Origin: JAFARZ01 sp035651595
GTDB lineage: Bacteria; Actinomycetota; Actinomycetes; Streptosporangiales; Streptosporangiaceae
DNA length: 17,197 bases
Direction of reading: 5' to 3'
Assembly (NCBI GenBank): GCA_035651595.1
Contig: DASRFJ010000112.1
Coordinates: 1 to 17,197 of the forward strand
This document shows positions 1 through 6,538 of this stretch, one piece after another. Under the pieces are notes generated by a model that did no database searches, was not told where the DNA came from, and saw only the letters and a program-made list of their open reading frames with translations. A program made the position numbers and the translations under genes. Position 1 is the stretch's first letter, and every line of letters starts with the position of its first letter.

Positions 1-453
1 GAGGTTCTGCAGGTCTTCTTTCAGGGTGCGGGCGAGCGCCGGCGACTTTCCGCCCGTCGACACCGCGATCTGGATCGAGCCGCGCTCGACGATCGCGGGC
101 ACGATGAACTCGCAGAGATGCGTGACGTCGACGACGTTGACCGGGATCCTGCGCCGGCGGCAATCGCGCGCGATCCGGCCGTTGACGCATAGATCGTCGG
201 TCGAGGCGATGACGATCGAGGCCCCTTGGAGGTCGCCCTCGTCGTACTCCTTCCGCCTGATGTCGATGCGGCCATCCTTTGCCCAGGCCTCGATCTCCGG
301 CGTGAACTCGGGAGAGACGACGGTGACGCTCGCGCCGTAGCGGAGCATGGTCTCCGCCTTGCGCGCACAGACATTTCCGCCGCCGATGATCACCACTTCG
401 CGGTCTTCGACATCGATGAAGATCGGATAGTAGGGAAACTTTTTACGAGCCAC
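1..453 (-). CDS. Precorrin-2 dehydrogenase / sirohydrochlorin ferrochelatase-type protein, partial (3' end beyond window)
   Basis: The reading frame opens at a GTG (453-451) and stays open to the window edge, giving about 151 residues. The N-terminus carries a Rossmann NAD-binding motif, VVIIGGGNVCARKAETML near residues 20-37, matching the GxGxxAxRK signature of the CysG N-domain/Met8/SirC family. Further on are NVVDVTHLCEFIVPAI (about 107-122), equivalent to the family's NVVDdpxxCdFixPAi block with its catalytic Asp, and the STGGKSPALAR block (about 133-143). The family oxidises precorrin-2 to sirohydrochlorin with NAD+ and may insert iron to make sirohaem. Whether a methyltransferase domain follows, as in full CysG, cannot be seen. 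The start overlaps the preceding 44-residue gene by 11 nt and has no clear Shine-Dalgarno sequence, suggesting translational coupling. The family call is firm; the exact activity is not. Confidence 0.85.
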   Translation of the reverse strand, partial: MARKKFPYYPIFIDVEDREVVIIGGGNVCARKAETMLRYGASVTVVSPEFTPEIEAWAKDGRIDIRRKEYDEGDLQGASIVIASTDDLCVNGRIARDCRRRRIPVNVVDVTHLCEFIVPAIVERGSIQIAVSTGGKSPALARTLKEDLQNL

Positions 454-577
454 GTTTCGGTTCGGCGGTCTTCTTGGCGGACTTCGCTGCGCGAATCGCC
501 CGGAGCTTCGCCCGCATCACCCGCGTCTTCCGCTTCTGCAGCCCCGCACGCGCTTTGTCACCGGCTCTCATCGACAT
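443..577 (-). CDS. Small highly basic protein, 44 aa, unknown function
   Basis: ATG at 577-575, stop TAA at 445-443. The product starts MSMRAGDKARAGLQKRKTRV and is rich in Lys, Arg and Ala, with almost no acidic residues, so it is probably helical and could bind nucleic acid. I recognise no family. Support for it being real: a TGAGGT sequence overlapping the glyA stop lies about 8 nt before the ATG, the gene starts 9 nt after glyA, and its end overlaps the next gene by 11 nt, so it fills the gap between two recognisable genes exactly. A second ATG two codons in is an alternative start. It could also be a chance frame, since short Arg/Ala-rich frames are common in high-GC DNA. Confidence 0.5.
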   Translation of the reverse strand: MSMRAGDKARAGLQKRKTRVMRAKLRAIRAAKSAKKTAEPKRGS

Positions 578-586
578 AGACAGACC

Positions 587-1834
587 TCAGTAAATCGTGA
601 ATTTGTCACACAAGTCTTTGACGTGTTTCTTCACTTCGGCGATCACGCCCGTGTCGCCGTTCGAATCGAGCACGCGCGCGATCAGCTGGGCGATCGTCTT
701 CATCTCCGGCTCGCGAAGCCCGCGCGTGGTCACGGCGGGCGTTCCGATGCGCCGCCCCGAGGCGACCATCGGCTTCTGGGTGTCGAACGGGATCGTGTTC
801 TTGTTCACGGTGATGTTTGCGGCCTCGAGCATGTTCTGCCCGTCCTTGCCGGTGATGCCTTTCGAGTAGACGTCGGTCATGAACAGGTGATTGTCCGTTC
901 CGCCGGAGACGATGCGGAAGCCGCAGTCGGCGACGGCCTGCGCCAGCGCCTTCGCGTTGCGCACGATCTGCGTCTGGTACTCCTTGAATTCCGGCTGCAT
1001 CGCCTCGTGAAACGAGACCGCCTTCGCCGCGACGATGTGCACGAGCGGCCCGCCCTGCACGCCGGGAAACACGGAGCGGTCGAGGTCTTTCGCGTACTGC
1101 TCCTTGCAGAGGATCAGGCCGGCGCGCGGCCCGCGCAGCGTCTTGTGCGTCGTGGTGGTGATGACCTGGGCGTGGCCGACGGGCGACGGGTGCGCCCCGC
1201 CGGCGATCAGGCCGGCGATGTGCGCGATGTCGGCGACGAGGATAGCGCCTGCCTCCGCCGCGATCGCGGCGAACGCCGGGAAGTCGATCGTGCGCGGGAT
1301 GGCGGTGCCACCGCAGAAGATGATCTTCGGACGTTCTTTCAGCGCCAGGTCTCGCACCTCGTCGAAGTCGACCCGCCCGTTGTCCGCGCGGACGGCGTAC
1401 TGGACCGGCCGGAACCACTTGCCGGTGACCGACACCGACCAGCCGTGCGTGAGGTGACCGCCCATCGGCAGCGCCATGCCCATCACGGTGTCGCCCGGCT
1501 GCGCGAACGCCAGGTAAACCGCCAGGTTGGCCGGGGATCCGGAATACGGCTGCACGTTCGCGTGGTCGACGCCGAACAGCGCCTTCGCCCGGTCCCTGGC
1601 GATCGTTTCGAGCGGATCGATGAGCTGCTGGCCCTCGTAGTAGCGGCGGCCGGGATAGCCCTCGGAGTACTTGTTCGTCAGCACGCTGCCGGATGCCTCG
1701 AGCACCGCCAGCGACACGTAATTCTCCGACGGGATCAGCCGGATCTTCTCGAACTGGCGCCGTGCCTCGTCGTGAATCAGCCCGGCGATCTCCGGGTCTT
1801 CGCTGTCGACGTGCGGGATCGGCGGCTGGTGCAT
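587..1834 (-). CDS. glyA: Serine hydroxymethyltransferase
   Basis: 415 residues, the usual bacterial length. The PLP-dependent enzyme converts serine and tetrahydrofolate to glycine and 5,10-methylenetetrahydrofolate in the cytoplasm, the main source of one-carbon units. Visible family blocks: IPSENYVS (34-41), NKYSEGYPGRRYYEG (54-68), HANVQPYSGSPANLAVY (91-107), GGHLTHGW (125-132), ADIAHIAGLIA (201-211, with the Asp that pairs with the PLP ring), and TTTTHKTLRGPR (226-237) with the Schiff-base lysine K231. The ATG at 1834 is preceded by AGGAGG (around 1839-1844), a strong ribosome site. It is the first gene of an apparent minus-strand operon with the small basic protein and the precorrin-2 dehydrogenase. 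Its GSPANLAVYLAF and HGWSVSVTGKWF segments differ from the sequences I associate with Mycobacterium or Streptomyces GlyA, so it may be a second or transferred copy. Confidence 0.96.
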   Translation of the reverse strand: MHQPPIPHVDSEDPEIAGLIHDEARRQFEKIRLIPSENYVSLAVLEASGSVLTNKYSEGYPGRRYYEGQQLIDPLETIARDRAKALFGVDHANVQPYSGSPANLAVYLAFAQPGDTVMGMALPMGGHLTHGWSVSVTGKWFRPVQYAVRADNGRVDFDEVRDLALKERPKIIFCGGTAIPRTIDFPAFAAIAAEAGAILVADIAHIAGLIAGGAHPSPVGHAQVITTTTHKTLRGPRAGLILCKEQYAKDLDRSVFPGVQGGPLVHIVAAKAVSFHEAMQPEFKEYQTQIVRNAKALAQAVADCGFRIVSGGTDNHLFMTDVYSKGITGKDGQNMLEAANITVNKNTIPFDTQKPMVASGRRIGTPAVTTRGLREPEMKTIAQLIARVLDSNGDTGVIAEVKKHVKDLCDKFTIY

Positions 1835-1911
1835 GCGACCTCCTCGTACTCCTAGCTCGCTGCCAGGCTACAGGTCAGGCGGGGGTAACCGTTGGGTAGG
1901 GTAGTGGCGCC
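1835..1911. promoter_or_regulatory. Divergent intergenic gap between glyA and the nucleoside hydrolase gene
   Basis: This 77-nt gap must hold start signals for both directions. On the minus side the glyA ribosome site is clear. On the plus side a TAGGGT hexamer (1897-1902), fitting the TANNNT -10 pattern, ends 10 nt before the ATG at 1912, which would give a very short leader; I see no good -35 element to match. If the left block was joined to the rest by transfer or misassembly, the junction would most simply lie here. Confidence 0.25.
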
Positions 1912-2841
1912 ATGGCTGCCTCTATCATTCTTGACTGCGATCCCGGCATCGACGATGCGCTGGCGATCGCGTTCGCACACGGCCACCCCGGCATCGAACT
2001 GCTGGGCATCACCACCGTGGCCGGAAACGTGGGGCTGGCGAAGACGACGGAGAACGCGCTCGCCGTCTGCGAATTCATCGGCGCGGCGGTGCCGGTGACC
2101 GAGGGCTGCGCCACGCCGCTGGTGCGCCCTGCCCTGGACGCGGCCCACGTGCACGGGGAATCCGGGCTCGGCGGCGCGAAACTCCCCCGGCCCGCCGCGA
2201 CGCCCGCGGGCGGGCACGCCATCGACTACATCATCGAGACGGTCCGCGAGGCGCCGGGCGAGATCACGCTCGTGGCGACCGGGCCGCTGACCAACATCGC
2301 GCTGGCGGTGCGCAAGGAACCGCGGCTCACTCAGTGGGTGCGCGATTTCGTGATCATGGGCGGATCGTCCGGGCGCGGGAACACGACCCCGGCCGCCGAA
2401 TACAACATCTGGGCGGACCCGGAGGCCGCGGCCGCGGTCTTCGCGGCCGGCTGGACGGTCAACATGGTCGGCTTGGACGTGACGCAGCGCAGCGGGGCGA
2501 GCCAGGCGGTGCTGGACCGGATGGCCGCATTCGGACCGCTCGGCACCGAACTGCTGCGGCCGGCCCTGGAGCAGTACCGCGCGACCGCTGGCGAGGGCGG
2601 CCCGCCGGTACATGACGTGTGCGCGGTCGTGCACGTCGCCGAACCGGGTGTGTTCGGGTTCGTTCCCGCTCACGTGGCGGTGGAGACGGCCGGGCTGCTG
2701 ACGTCGGGCATGACCGTCACGGACTTCGGCGACGATACGCCCAACACGCAGGTGGCCATGCTCATCGACGTCAGCAGGTTCTGGGAGCTGACGCTCGGGG
2801 CCTATGCCCGGCTTGCCGAGGCGATGGCGCCTAGGCGCTGA
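1912..2841 (+). CDS. Inosine-uridine-preferring nucleoside hydrolase family protein
   Basis: 309 residues, the normal length of the IUNH/Rih family, which hydrolyses the N-glycosidic bond of ribonucleosides to give free base and ribose for salvage. The N-terminal calcium-binding and catalytic motif DCDPGIDD is at residues 8-15. Other family blocks are the HGESGLGG loop (81-88), GPLTNIALA (124-132), the EYNIWADPEAA block (163-173), and HDV at 234-236, whose Asp is the usual third calcium ligand and whose His is the usual proton-donor position. All expected metal and active-site residues are present, so it should be active; base preference cannot be told. It is a cytoplasmic protein with no signal peptide. 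It converges with the next gene, their ends overlapping by 11 nt, with no separate terminator visible. Confidence 0.93.
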   Translation: MAASIILDCDPGIDDALAIAFAHGHPGIELLGITTVAGNVGLAKTTENALAVCEFIGAAVPVTEGCATPLVRPALDAAHVHGESGLGGAKLPRPAATPAGGHAIDYIIETVREAPGEITLVATGPLTNIALAVRKEPRLTQWVRDFVIMGGSSGRGNTTPAAEYNIWADPEAAAAVFAAGWTVNMVGLDVTQRSGASQAVLDRMAAFGPLGTELLRPALEQYRATAGEGGPPVHDVCAVVHVAEPGVFGFVPAHVAVETAGLLTSGMTVTDFGDDTPNTQVAMLIDVSRFWELTLGAYARLAEAMAPRR

Positions 2842-3769
2842 TCAGGTCCGCCGCGCGCTCAGACGCGAGCACCTCGTACTGCCACACCGTCTGCTCCCCG
2901 ACCTCCACCAGGTCGGCGTAACTCCACGTCTCGCGGTAGCCCGCGCTCCCGGTCAGCGACACATTGCCGGACCGGCACCACAACGTCAGCCCGCTGCACA
3001 CGGACAGCACCGACATGTCGGAGGCCGGCTCGTCCGTGCGAACCAGTCCGCCGCCCTCGTTGCCGATCCCGCGCTCGGCGAGCATGTCCTCGAGTTCCCT
3101 GGCGGCCTGACGGGCGCTGATCCGCTCGTGCCGTCGCGCCGCGGTGACGTCCACTGACCGGGTGTACGCGCGCAGGCCGGTGACGTCCGCGAGCCTGGCA
3201 TGCGCGAACGGCGCCGGGACCGCGAACCAGACCGCCTTGCCGCGGACCTCCCAGCCGCCGAGCCTGGCCCGGGTCGGGTGATGACCCCAGCGGCCGCCGG
3301 ACAGCTCCTGCACGATCTGGAGGCCGCGGCCGCTCGATTCCTGAATCGCGAAATCGTCCTCCGCCACCGGGCTGGCCGGCTGAGCCGGAACCACCGGCTG
3401 AGCCGGAACCAGCGCGGCGGGCGCGGCACCGTGCAGCCAGCCGCGGTAGCCGTCGAATACCTTGCACACCAGTTCCCGGCCGAGCCCCAGCCCGCGCAGG
3501 TAGAGCCATAGCTCGGGGCAGCCAGGTACGCGTGTGCGGGCTCCGTCGGCGGTGCGGACCGCCGCGCACGCGTGCAGCGTGTTGGCGGCGAGTTCACTGG
3601 CCATCAGTACCGCGTCGTCGAGAACACCGGGTTCGAGACCGATCTCAGTGACCGCGTCCTTGAACAGCCGTCGCGCGATTCCCGCGCACGTCTCGTCCGC
3701 TGGCAATGGCCACACGGCACACGTTCCCGCGCGCACACCACGGCGTCTGATATTCCCCTGCTGCCTCAT
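2831..3769 (-). CDS. HATPase_c_2 (RsbW/SpoIIAB-like) ATP-binding regulatory protein
   Basis: 312 residues from the chosen ATG at 3769, preceded by CGGAGG about 9 nt upstream. An ATG ten codons earlier (3799) has no ribosome site. The N-terminal part is a GHKL ATPase fold: N-box DDAVLMASELAANTL (51-65, with E59 and N63) and G-box SSGRGLQIV (145-153). A proline-rich loop with a tandem VPAQPV duplication (about 121-132) separates them. Residues about 190-312 form an extension I cannot assign; Streptomyces proteins of this kind often carry one. Related proteins are anti-sigma kinases or HATPase partners in actinomycete developmental loci such as those around whiJ and abaA. Near XRE-DUF397 and methyltransferase genes it fits that type of locus. 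Its partner (sigma factor or anti-anti-sigma) is not identified here. Confidence 0.85.
   Translation of the reverse strand: MRQQGNIRRRGVRAGTCAVWPLPADETCAGIARRLFKDAVTEIGLEPGVLDDAVLMASELAANTLHACAAVRTADGARTRVPGCPELWLYLRGLGLGRELVCKVFDGYRGWLHGAAPAALVPAQPVVPAQPASPVAEDDFAIQESSGRGLQIVQELSGGRWGHHPTRARLGGWEVRGKAVWFAVPAPFAHARLADVTGLRAYTRSVDVTAARRHERISARQAARELEDMLAERGIGNEGGGLVRTDEPASDMSVLSVCSGLTLWCRSGNVSLTGSAGYRETWSYADLVEVGEQTVWQYEVLASERAADLISA
3376..3411 (-). repeat. Perfect 18-bp tandem duplication inside the HATPase gene
   Basis: The 18-bp unit CCGGCTGAGCCGGAACCA occurs twice head to tail (3376-3393 and 3394-3411) without a mismatch. It keeps the frame and encodes VPAQPV twice in the loop before the G-box. 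The lack of any difference points to a recent slippage event. Confidence 0.9.
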
Positions 3770-3874
3770 TGCTGGCGCCTCCGGCAGATGTCCTGACATC
3801 GGGCCGCCGGCAGGAGGGGCGCCGTCGGCTATGCAATCCCTGGGAAGAAGAGTACCCGGCTTTTGAGTTCAAAT

Positions 3875-3887
3875 CTGTGAAACACAG
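3875..3887. promoter_or_regulatory. Palindrome CTGTGAAACACAG, possible operator
   Basis: Perfect 5-3-5 inverted repeat overlapping the proposed -10 element and start site of the HATPase promoter. That position would suit a repressor, but the site is short and no other copy was found. Confidence 0.35.
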
Positions 3888-3915
3888 GTTACGACTCGTG
3901 TGGGCCGTTTCGCAA
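3886..3915 (-). promoter_or_regulatory. Possible promoter of the HATPase gene
   Basis: On the minus strand TTGCGA (3915-3910) and TAACCT (3891-3886) are 18 nt apart and resemble -35 and -10 elements. A transcript would start near 3879 and have a leader of about 110 nt. The match is moderate and the AT-rich surroundings make chance matches likely. Confidence 0.3.
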
Positions 3916-3980
3916 TATCAATCTAAGGTTGTTAAGTAATCAACGTCCTATGTTGGACTATTCGGATATTCCAAGCATTG

Positions 3981-3996
3981 TGCAACACATGTTGCA
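3981..3996. promoter_or_regulatory. Palindrome TGCAACACATGTTGCA, possible operator
   Basis: Perfect 7-2-7 inverted repeat in the AT-rich gap about 210 nt upstream of the HATPase start. The size fits a dimeric helix-turn-helix regulator. No protein can be assigned to it. Confidence 0.4.
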
Positions 3997-4106
3997 TCAG
4001 CCCCTGATAAGGCGTTTGACCGCTAGCCAGCAGGTGGACCGCGGTGTACAGTCGCGAATGGTTGCGGCCGGACCGGACGCGGCCGGGCCTCGAGACAGGC
4101 TCACAT

Positions 4107-4152
4107 AGCAGCGGGCCCCTCGGAGGCTGCATCCTCCGAGGGGCCCGCTGTT
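4107..4152 (-). terminator. Strong hairpin terminator after the XRE-DUF397 operon
   Basis: A perfect 17-bp stem (4110-4126 with 4133-4149) closes on a 6-nt loop, and the outer bases extend it by a C-G pair and then a wobble and an A-T pair. It lies 15 nt after the DUF397 stop on the minus strand. No T tract follows, which is normal for actinomycete terminators. It is symmetrical and could also block transcription from the other side. Confidence 0.85.
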
Positions 4153-4166
4153 GCCGTTACGACTCC

Positions 4167-4379
4167 TTACCGCAAGTCGTAACGCCCCCCCTTCACGTCG
4201 GCCAGGAACCGCGCGAAGTCATCCCTCCCGACAACATGCGCGCCGCCCTCTGGCCTCTTGCTGTCCCTGACAGCCGTCACTTCGCGAAGGTTGGCCGCGA
4301 TCTCCACGCAGCCTCCGTTGTGCGCACTGCGGCGGGCCTTCCGCCAGATTGCTCGAGACAGGTCGGTCATCTGATTCAC
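4167..4379 (-). CDS. DUF397 family protein (partner of the XRE regulator)
   Basis: 70 residues. The DUF397 pattern is clear: a Trp-Arg-Lys start (WRKARRSAHNGGCVEIA, 12-28), VAVRDSK-like TAVRDSKRPEGG (35-46), and the end DDFARFLADVKGGRYD (53-68). The start is the GTG at 4379, which overlaps the stop of the XRE gene in a GTGA, so translation should be coupled; an ATG three codons in is the alternative. Small DUF397 proteins sit next to XRE/DUF5753 regulators throughout Streptomyces and relatives, and some such pairs affect differentiation and antibiotic production. By analogy it would bind its neighbour and change its DNA binding, but that is inference. A strong hairpin follows. Confidence 0.9.
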   Translation of the reverse strand: MNQMTDLSRAIWRKARRSAHNGGCVEIAANLREVTAVRDSKRPEGGAHVVGRDDFARFLADVKGGRYDLR

Positions 4380-5227
4380 TCCATCCGTTTGGCAAGACGT
4401 TCGAGGTAGCCGGTGGTGTCGATCGGTTCAAGCGCGGCATCACTGGCTCGCTCGAAGGATTCGATGTACCCCTTCACTGACTCCGGCTTGCTCACCTCCT
4501 CGATGCTGTAGTCCGTTTCGAGGAAAACGAGGCTTGGCTCGTCGTCGCGGTAGCCGAAAATGTTCACCATCGACACCACTCCCGTCGGCGGGCCATCCTC
4601 GAACCGCTGGATGCGGAGGTCGATGTTCCTGCGGGTACTCAGATCAGCCAGGTGCGCGATCTGTTCCCTGCGGTCTTCGCGGGCGCCCCACCGGTAGGAC
4701 AGCGACGCCTCGGTGATCACGGCGCTGAACGTGGGCGCGCTGCCGTCAGTGCGGTCGAGGATCTCCTGGCGCCGCCGCCTGGCCTCGAGCGCTTTGCGGC
4801 GCCAGGCGGGCGGCCGCGGGCCGGAGCGCAGCAGGGCCTCGGCATAGGCCGGCACCTGGAGCAGGCCTGGCAGGACCAGCGGCATGAATACCCGGATCGT
4901 GGTGGCGTCGTTCTCGTAGCCGGGAAACTCGCCGTCGAAAACCTCCGGAACTTCCCGCCACCAAGCTCTGGCGCGGGCCTTTATGGCCAGCTCCTCGATC
5001 TCCTCAGCGCGTTCGCTGTCGATCTCGTAGATGCGGACCAGGTCCCTGACGTCGCTCATCTCGGGACGCTTCCACTGATTTGCCTCGAACCGGCCGACCT
5101 TGCCACGGCCCCAGTTCAGGATGTCGCACACGTTGTTGGCGGTATAACCAGTGCTTTCGCGTGCCTCACTGAGCAGCCGGGCAAGCCGGCGTTTGGCGAT
5201 GGTCGCCCCATAGGCGTCATCGGCCAT
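4376..5227 (-). CDS. XRE-family transcriptional regulator with DUF5753 domain (WhiJ-like)
   Basis: 283 residues from the ATG at 5227, which has GGAGAG about 6 nt before it. An ATG at 5245, preceded by AAGGA, is nearly as good and would add six residues. Residues about 10-65 form an XRE helix-turn-helix (KRRLARLLSEARESTGYTAN, then the recognition part GRGKVGRFE). From about 85 onward is the DUF5753 sensor-like domain with its hallmark VLPGLLQVPAYAEALL (118-133) and the RRRQEIL segment (151-157). Related proteins are cytoplasmic regulators of development and secondary metabolism, working with small DUF397 proteins; one follows here with a 4-nt overlap. A palindrome within the promoter suggests the gene represses itself. 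Confidence 0.92.
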   Translation of the reverse strand: MADDAYGATIAKRRLARLLSEARESTGYTANNVCDILNWGRGKVGRFEANQWKRPEMSDVRDLVRIYEIDSERAEEIEELAIKARARAWWREVPEVFDGEFPGYENDATTIRVFMPLVLPGLLQVPAYAEALLRSGPRPPAWRRKALEARRRRQEILDRTDGSAPTFSAVITEASLSYRWGAREDRREQIAHLADLSTRRNIDLRIQRFEDGPPTGVVSMVNIFGYRDDEPSLVFLETDYSIEEVSKPESVKGYIESFERASDAALEPIDTTGYLERLAKRME

Positions 5228-5262
5228 GCGGCTCTCCGTTCTCATGCGCGATCCTTGATGTA

Positions 5263-5292
5263 AACGTACCCATGTTGCGATTCGCAAATCAA
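5263..5292 (-). promoter_or_regulatory. Promoter of the XRE-DUF397 operon
   Basis: On the minus strand TTGATT (5292-5287) and TACGTT (5268-5263) are separated by 18 nt, close to the TTGACA/TANNNT pattern of the housekeeping sigma factor. Transcription would start near 5256, giving a leader of about 10 or 29 nt depending on which ATG is used. Confidence 0.55.
5275..5287. promoter_or_regulatory. Palindrome TTGCGATTCGCAA, probable operator in the XRE promoter
   Basis: Perfect 6-1-6 inverted repeat lying between the -35 and -10 elements and touching the -35. A dimer bound here would block RNA polymerase. The XRE protein encoded just downstream is the obvious candidate, as an autorepressor, but this is inference from position. 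Confidence 0.5.
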
Positions 5293-5448
5293 GGGGCTGG
5301 ATTCAGCGAGCTCGCAGATTGGTCCGCTCATTACGCGCCGACCGCAGACATGATTCGCGGACGGTAGTTAATGTCGGTAAATACCGCATACCAGACATTT
5401 ACCTATCCATGATCACGAGCCGGCTGGAGCCGCAATTGGCGCAGCCGA

Positions 5449-5462
5449 CTCATGATCATGAG
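5449..5462. promoter_or_regulatory. Palindrome CTCATGATCATGAG after the second DUF397 gene
   Basis: Perfect 14-bp palindrome starting 12 nt after the stop of the minus-strand DUF397 gene. A near copy of half of it, CATGATCACGAG, lies at 5408-5419. It is too compact for a good hairpin, so a protein site is likelier than a terminator. The 5288-5474 gap otherwise shows only a weak CGGCTG/CAGCCG stem (about 5421-5447). Confidence 0.3.
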
Positions 5463-5474
5463 CTGGGTGCGAGG

Positions 5475-5717
5475 TCAGAGCTGTGCCGCGTCGTCGAACT
5501 CGCCGTTTCGCGCACCGTCAAGGAAGCACTCCCACTCGTGACGGTCGAACACGAGCACCCGTTCCGCGGGGTCGCCCGCGACGCGCATCAGGATCCAGTC
5601 CTCGTCGTTCGCGCGGGTGAACGCGACCTCGATCGATCCGTCGCCCTCGCCAGAGCGCTGCCAGGCCTGGCTGGACAGGTCGATGCGGAGTGCCTCAACC
5701 GTGGGTTTGGCCGTCAT
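5475..5717 (-). CDS. DUF397-like protein (partner of the methyltransferase)
   Basis: 80 residues from the ATG at 5717, which overlaps the methyltransferase stop as ATGA. The frame extends ten codons further upstream, but that start would lie deep inside the methyltransferase gene and has no support. The second half follows the DUF397 pattern: VEVA-like SIEVAF (28-33), RVAGDPAERVLVFDRHEWECFLDGARNGEFD (45-75, matching the usual V-dsK..p-vLvFt-aEW-aFl-GvkdGEFD). The N-terminal WRKSS motif is degenerate (QAWQRSGEGDG), and the protein is markedly acidic, unlike the first DUF397 of this window. It is followed by the XRE operon in the same direction after 247 nt. Its pairing with a methyltransferase rather than an XRE regulator is the odd point. 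Confidence 0.8.
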   Translation of the reverse strand: MTAKPTVEALRIDLSSQAWQRSGEGDGSIEVAFTRANDEDWILMRVAGDPAERVLVFDRHEWECFLDGARNGEFDDAAQL

Positions 5718-6538
5718 GGCTTCTTCGCCACCCCGCAGTACAGCCACCGGGATCCCTCACTGTCGGCCAGCTCGACGTCCTCGCAGCCCCAGTACCCGGC
5801 GAACGTGACGCCCGGCTCGGCTCCCTCGTAGGGCGAGACCAGCTCAAGCCCGTTGAAGAAGCGCTCGACCTTCGCCAGGGAACGGTAGTACAGATGATCG
5901 GTCGCCGAGTCGAACACGGCCCGAAAGTCCTCGGCCGCGACCGGCGGCTTGTAATCGTCGGTGAAGTGGGACAGCGACAGGTAGCTGCCCGGCGCCAGCA
6001 GATCCACATACCGCGACAGCAGCGTCCACGGATCGGAAGGGTCCGAGACAAAGTGAAACACCGCCGTGGTCAGCAGACCTACCGGCTGGCCGAAGTCGAT
6101 CATCTTGCGCAGGTCGGGATGGTCGATGATGCTGTCCGGCTCGCGCAAATCGGCGCAGATCACACTCACCGAATCGTTTCCGGCGATGATCGCGCGGCTG
6201 TGCAGCGCGACCATCGGGTCGCGATCGACATACACCACATGGGCGCCGGGCGCGATCGGTTCAATGACCTCGTGAGTGTTCCCCACCGTCGGCAGCCCTG
6301 AGCCGATGTCGATGAACTGGCGGACGCCCTGCTCGGCGATCCATTTCGCCGCGCGCTGATGAAAGCCGCGGTTGGCCGCCGCGATGTCCCTAGCGTAGGG
6401 CACCGCGGTGAGCAGCCGTCCGCAGGCGCGCTCGTCCGCCTCGAAATAATTGTGACCACGGAGCATATAGTCATAAATCCGTGCGGCTGTCGGCACGCTG
6501 GTATCCACACCAGCGGGAACCTCCGGAGCCTGATGCAT
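5714..6538 (-). CDS. SAM-dependent methyltransferase, DUF574/Methyltransf_19 family
   Basis: 274 residues from the ATG at 6538, preceded by AGGGAGG with about 8 nt spacing; an earlier possible start at 6595 has no ribosome site. Family blocks: ARIYDYMLRGHNYFEADERA (19-38), the SAM-binding motif I FIDIGSGLPT (75-84), the acidic-loop block VVYVDRDPMVALH (101-113), and an FTDDYKP segment near residue 200. These proteins are abundant in Streptomyces-type genomes, often beside XRE, DUF397 and HATPase genes; the substrate of nearly all of them is unknown. It is cytoplasmic. Coupling with the DUF397 protein through a 4-nt overlap suggests the two are made in fixed proportion. Confidence 0.9.
   Translation of the reverse strand: MHQAPEVPAGVDTSVPTAARIYDYMLRGHNYFEADERACGRLLTAVPYARDIAAANRGFHQRAAKWIAEQGVRQFIDIGSGLPTVGNTHEVIEPIAPGAHVVYVDRDPMVALHSRAIIAGNDSVSVICADLREPDSIIDHPDLRKMIDFGQPVGLLTTAVFHFVSDPSDPWTLLSRYVDLLAPGSYLSLSHFTDDYKPPVAAEDFRAVFDSATDHLYYRSLAKVERFFNGLELVSPYEGAEPGVTFAGYWGCEDVELADSEGSRWLYCGVAKKP

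Larger units (their letters stand above)
3770..4166. other. Gene-free region between the HATPase gene and the XRE-DUF397 operon
   Basis: No convincing coding frame exists here. The part from about 3850 to 4040 is visibly richer in A and T than the surrounding DNA, as is usual for regulatory DNA in this type of genome. It holds a possible minus-strand promoter for the HATPase gene, two short palindromes and the terminator of the DUF397 gene, all listed separately. Confidence 0.7.

Noticed and set aside
623..1855. Long plus-strand open frame opposite glyA
   Set aside because: Mirror frame of a well-conserved gene; Arg/Val/Asp-rich and without any recognisable domain.
1852..2673. Minus-strand open frame opposite the nucleoside hydrolase
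   Set aside because: The plus strand has every catalytic motif of the family; the antisense product has none.
4016..4052. TTGACC and TACAGT as a plus-strand promoter in the gap before the terminator
   Set aside because: The spacer is 25 nt, far too long, and no plus-strand gene follows.
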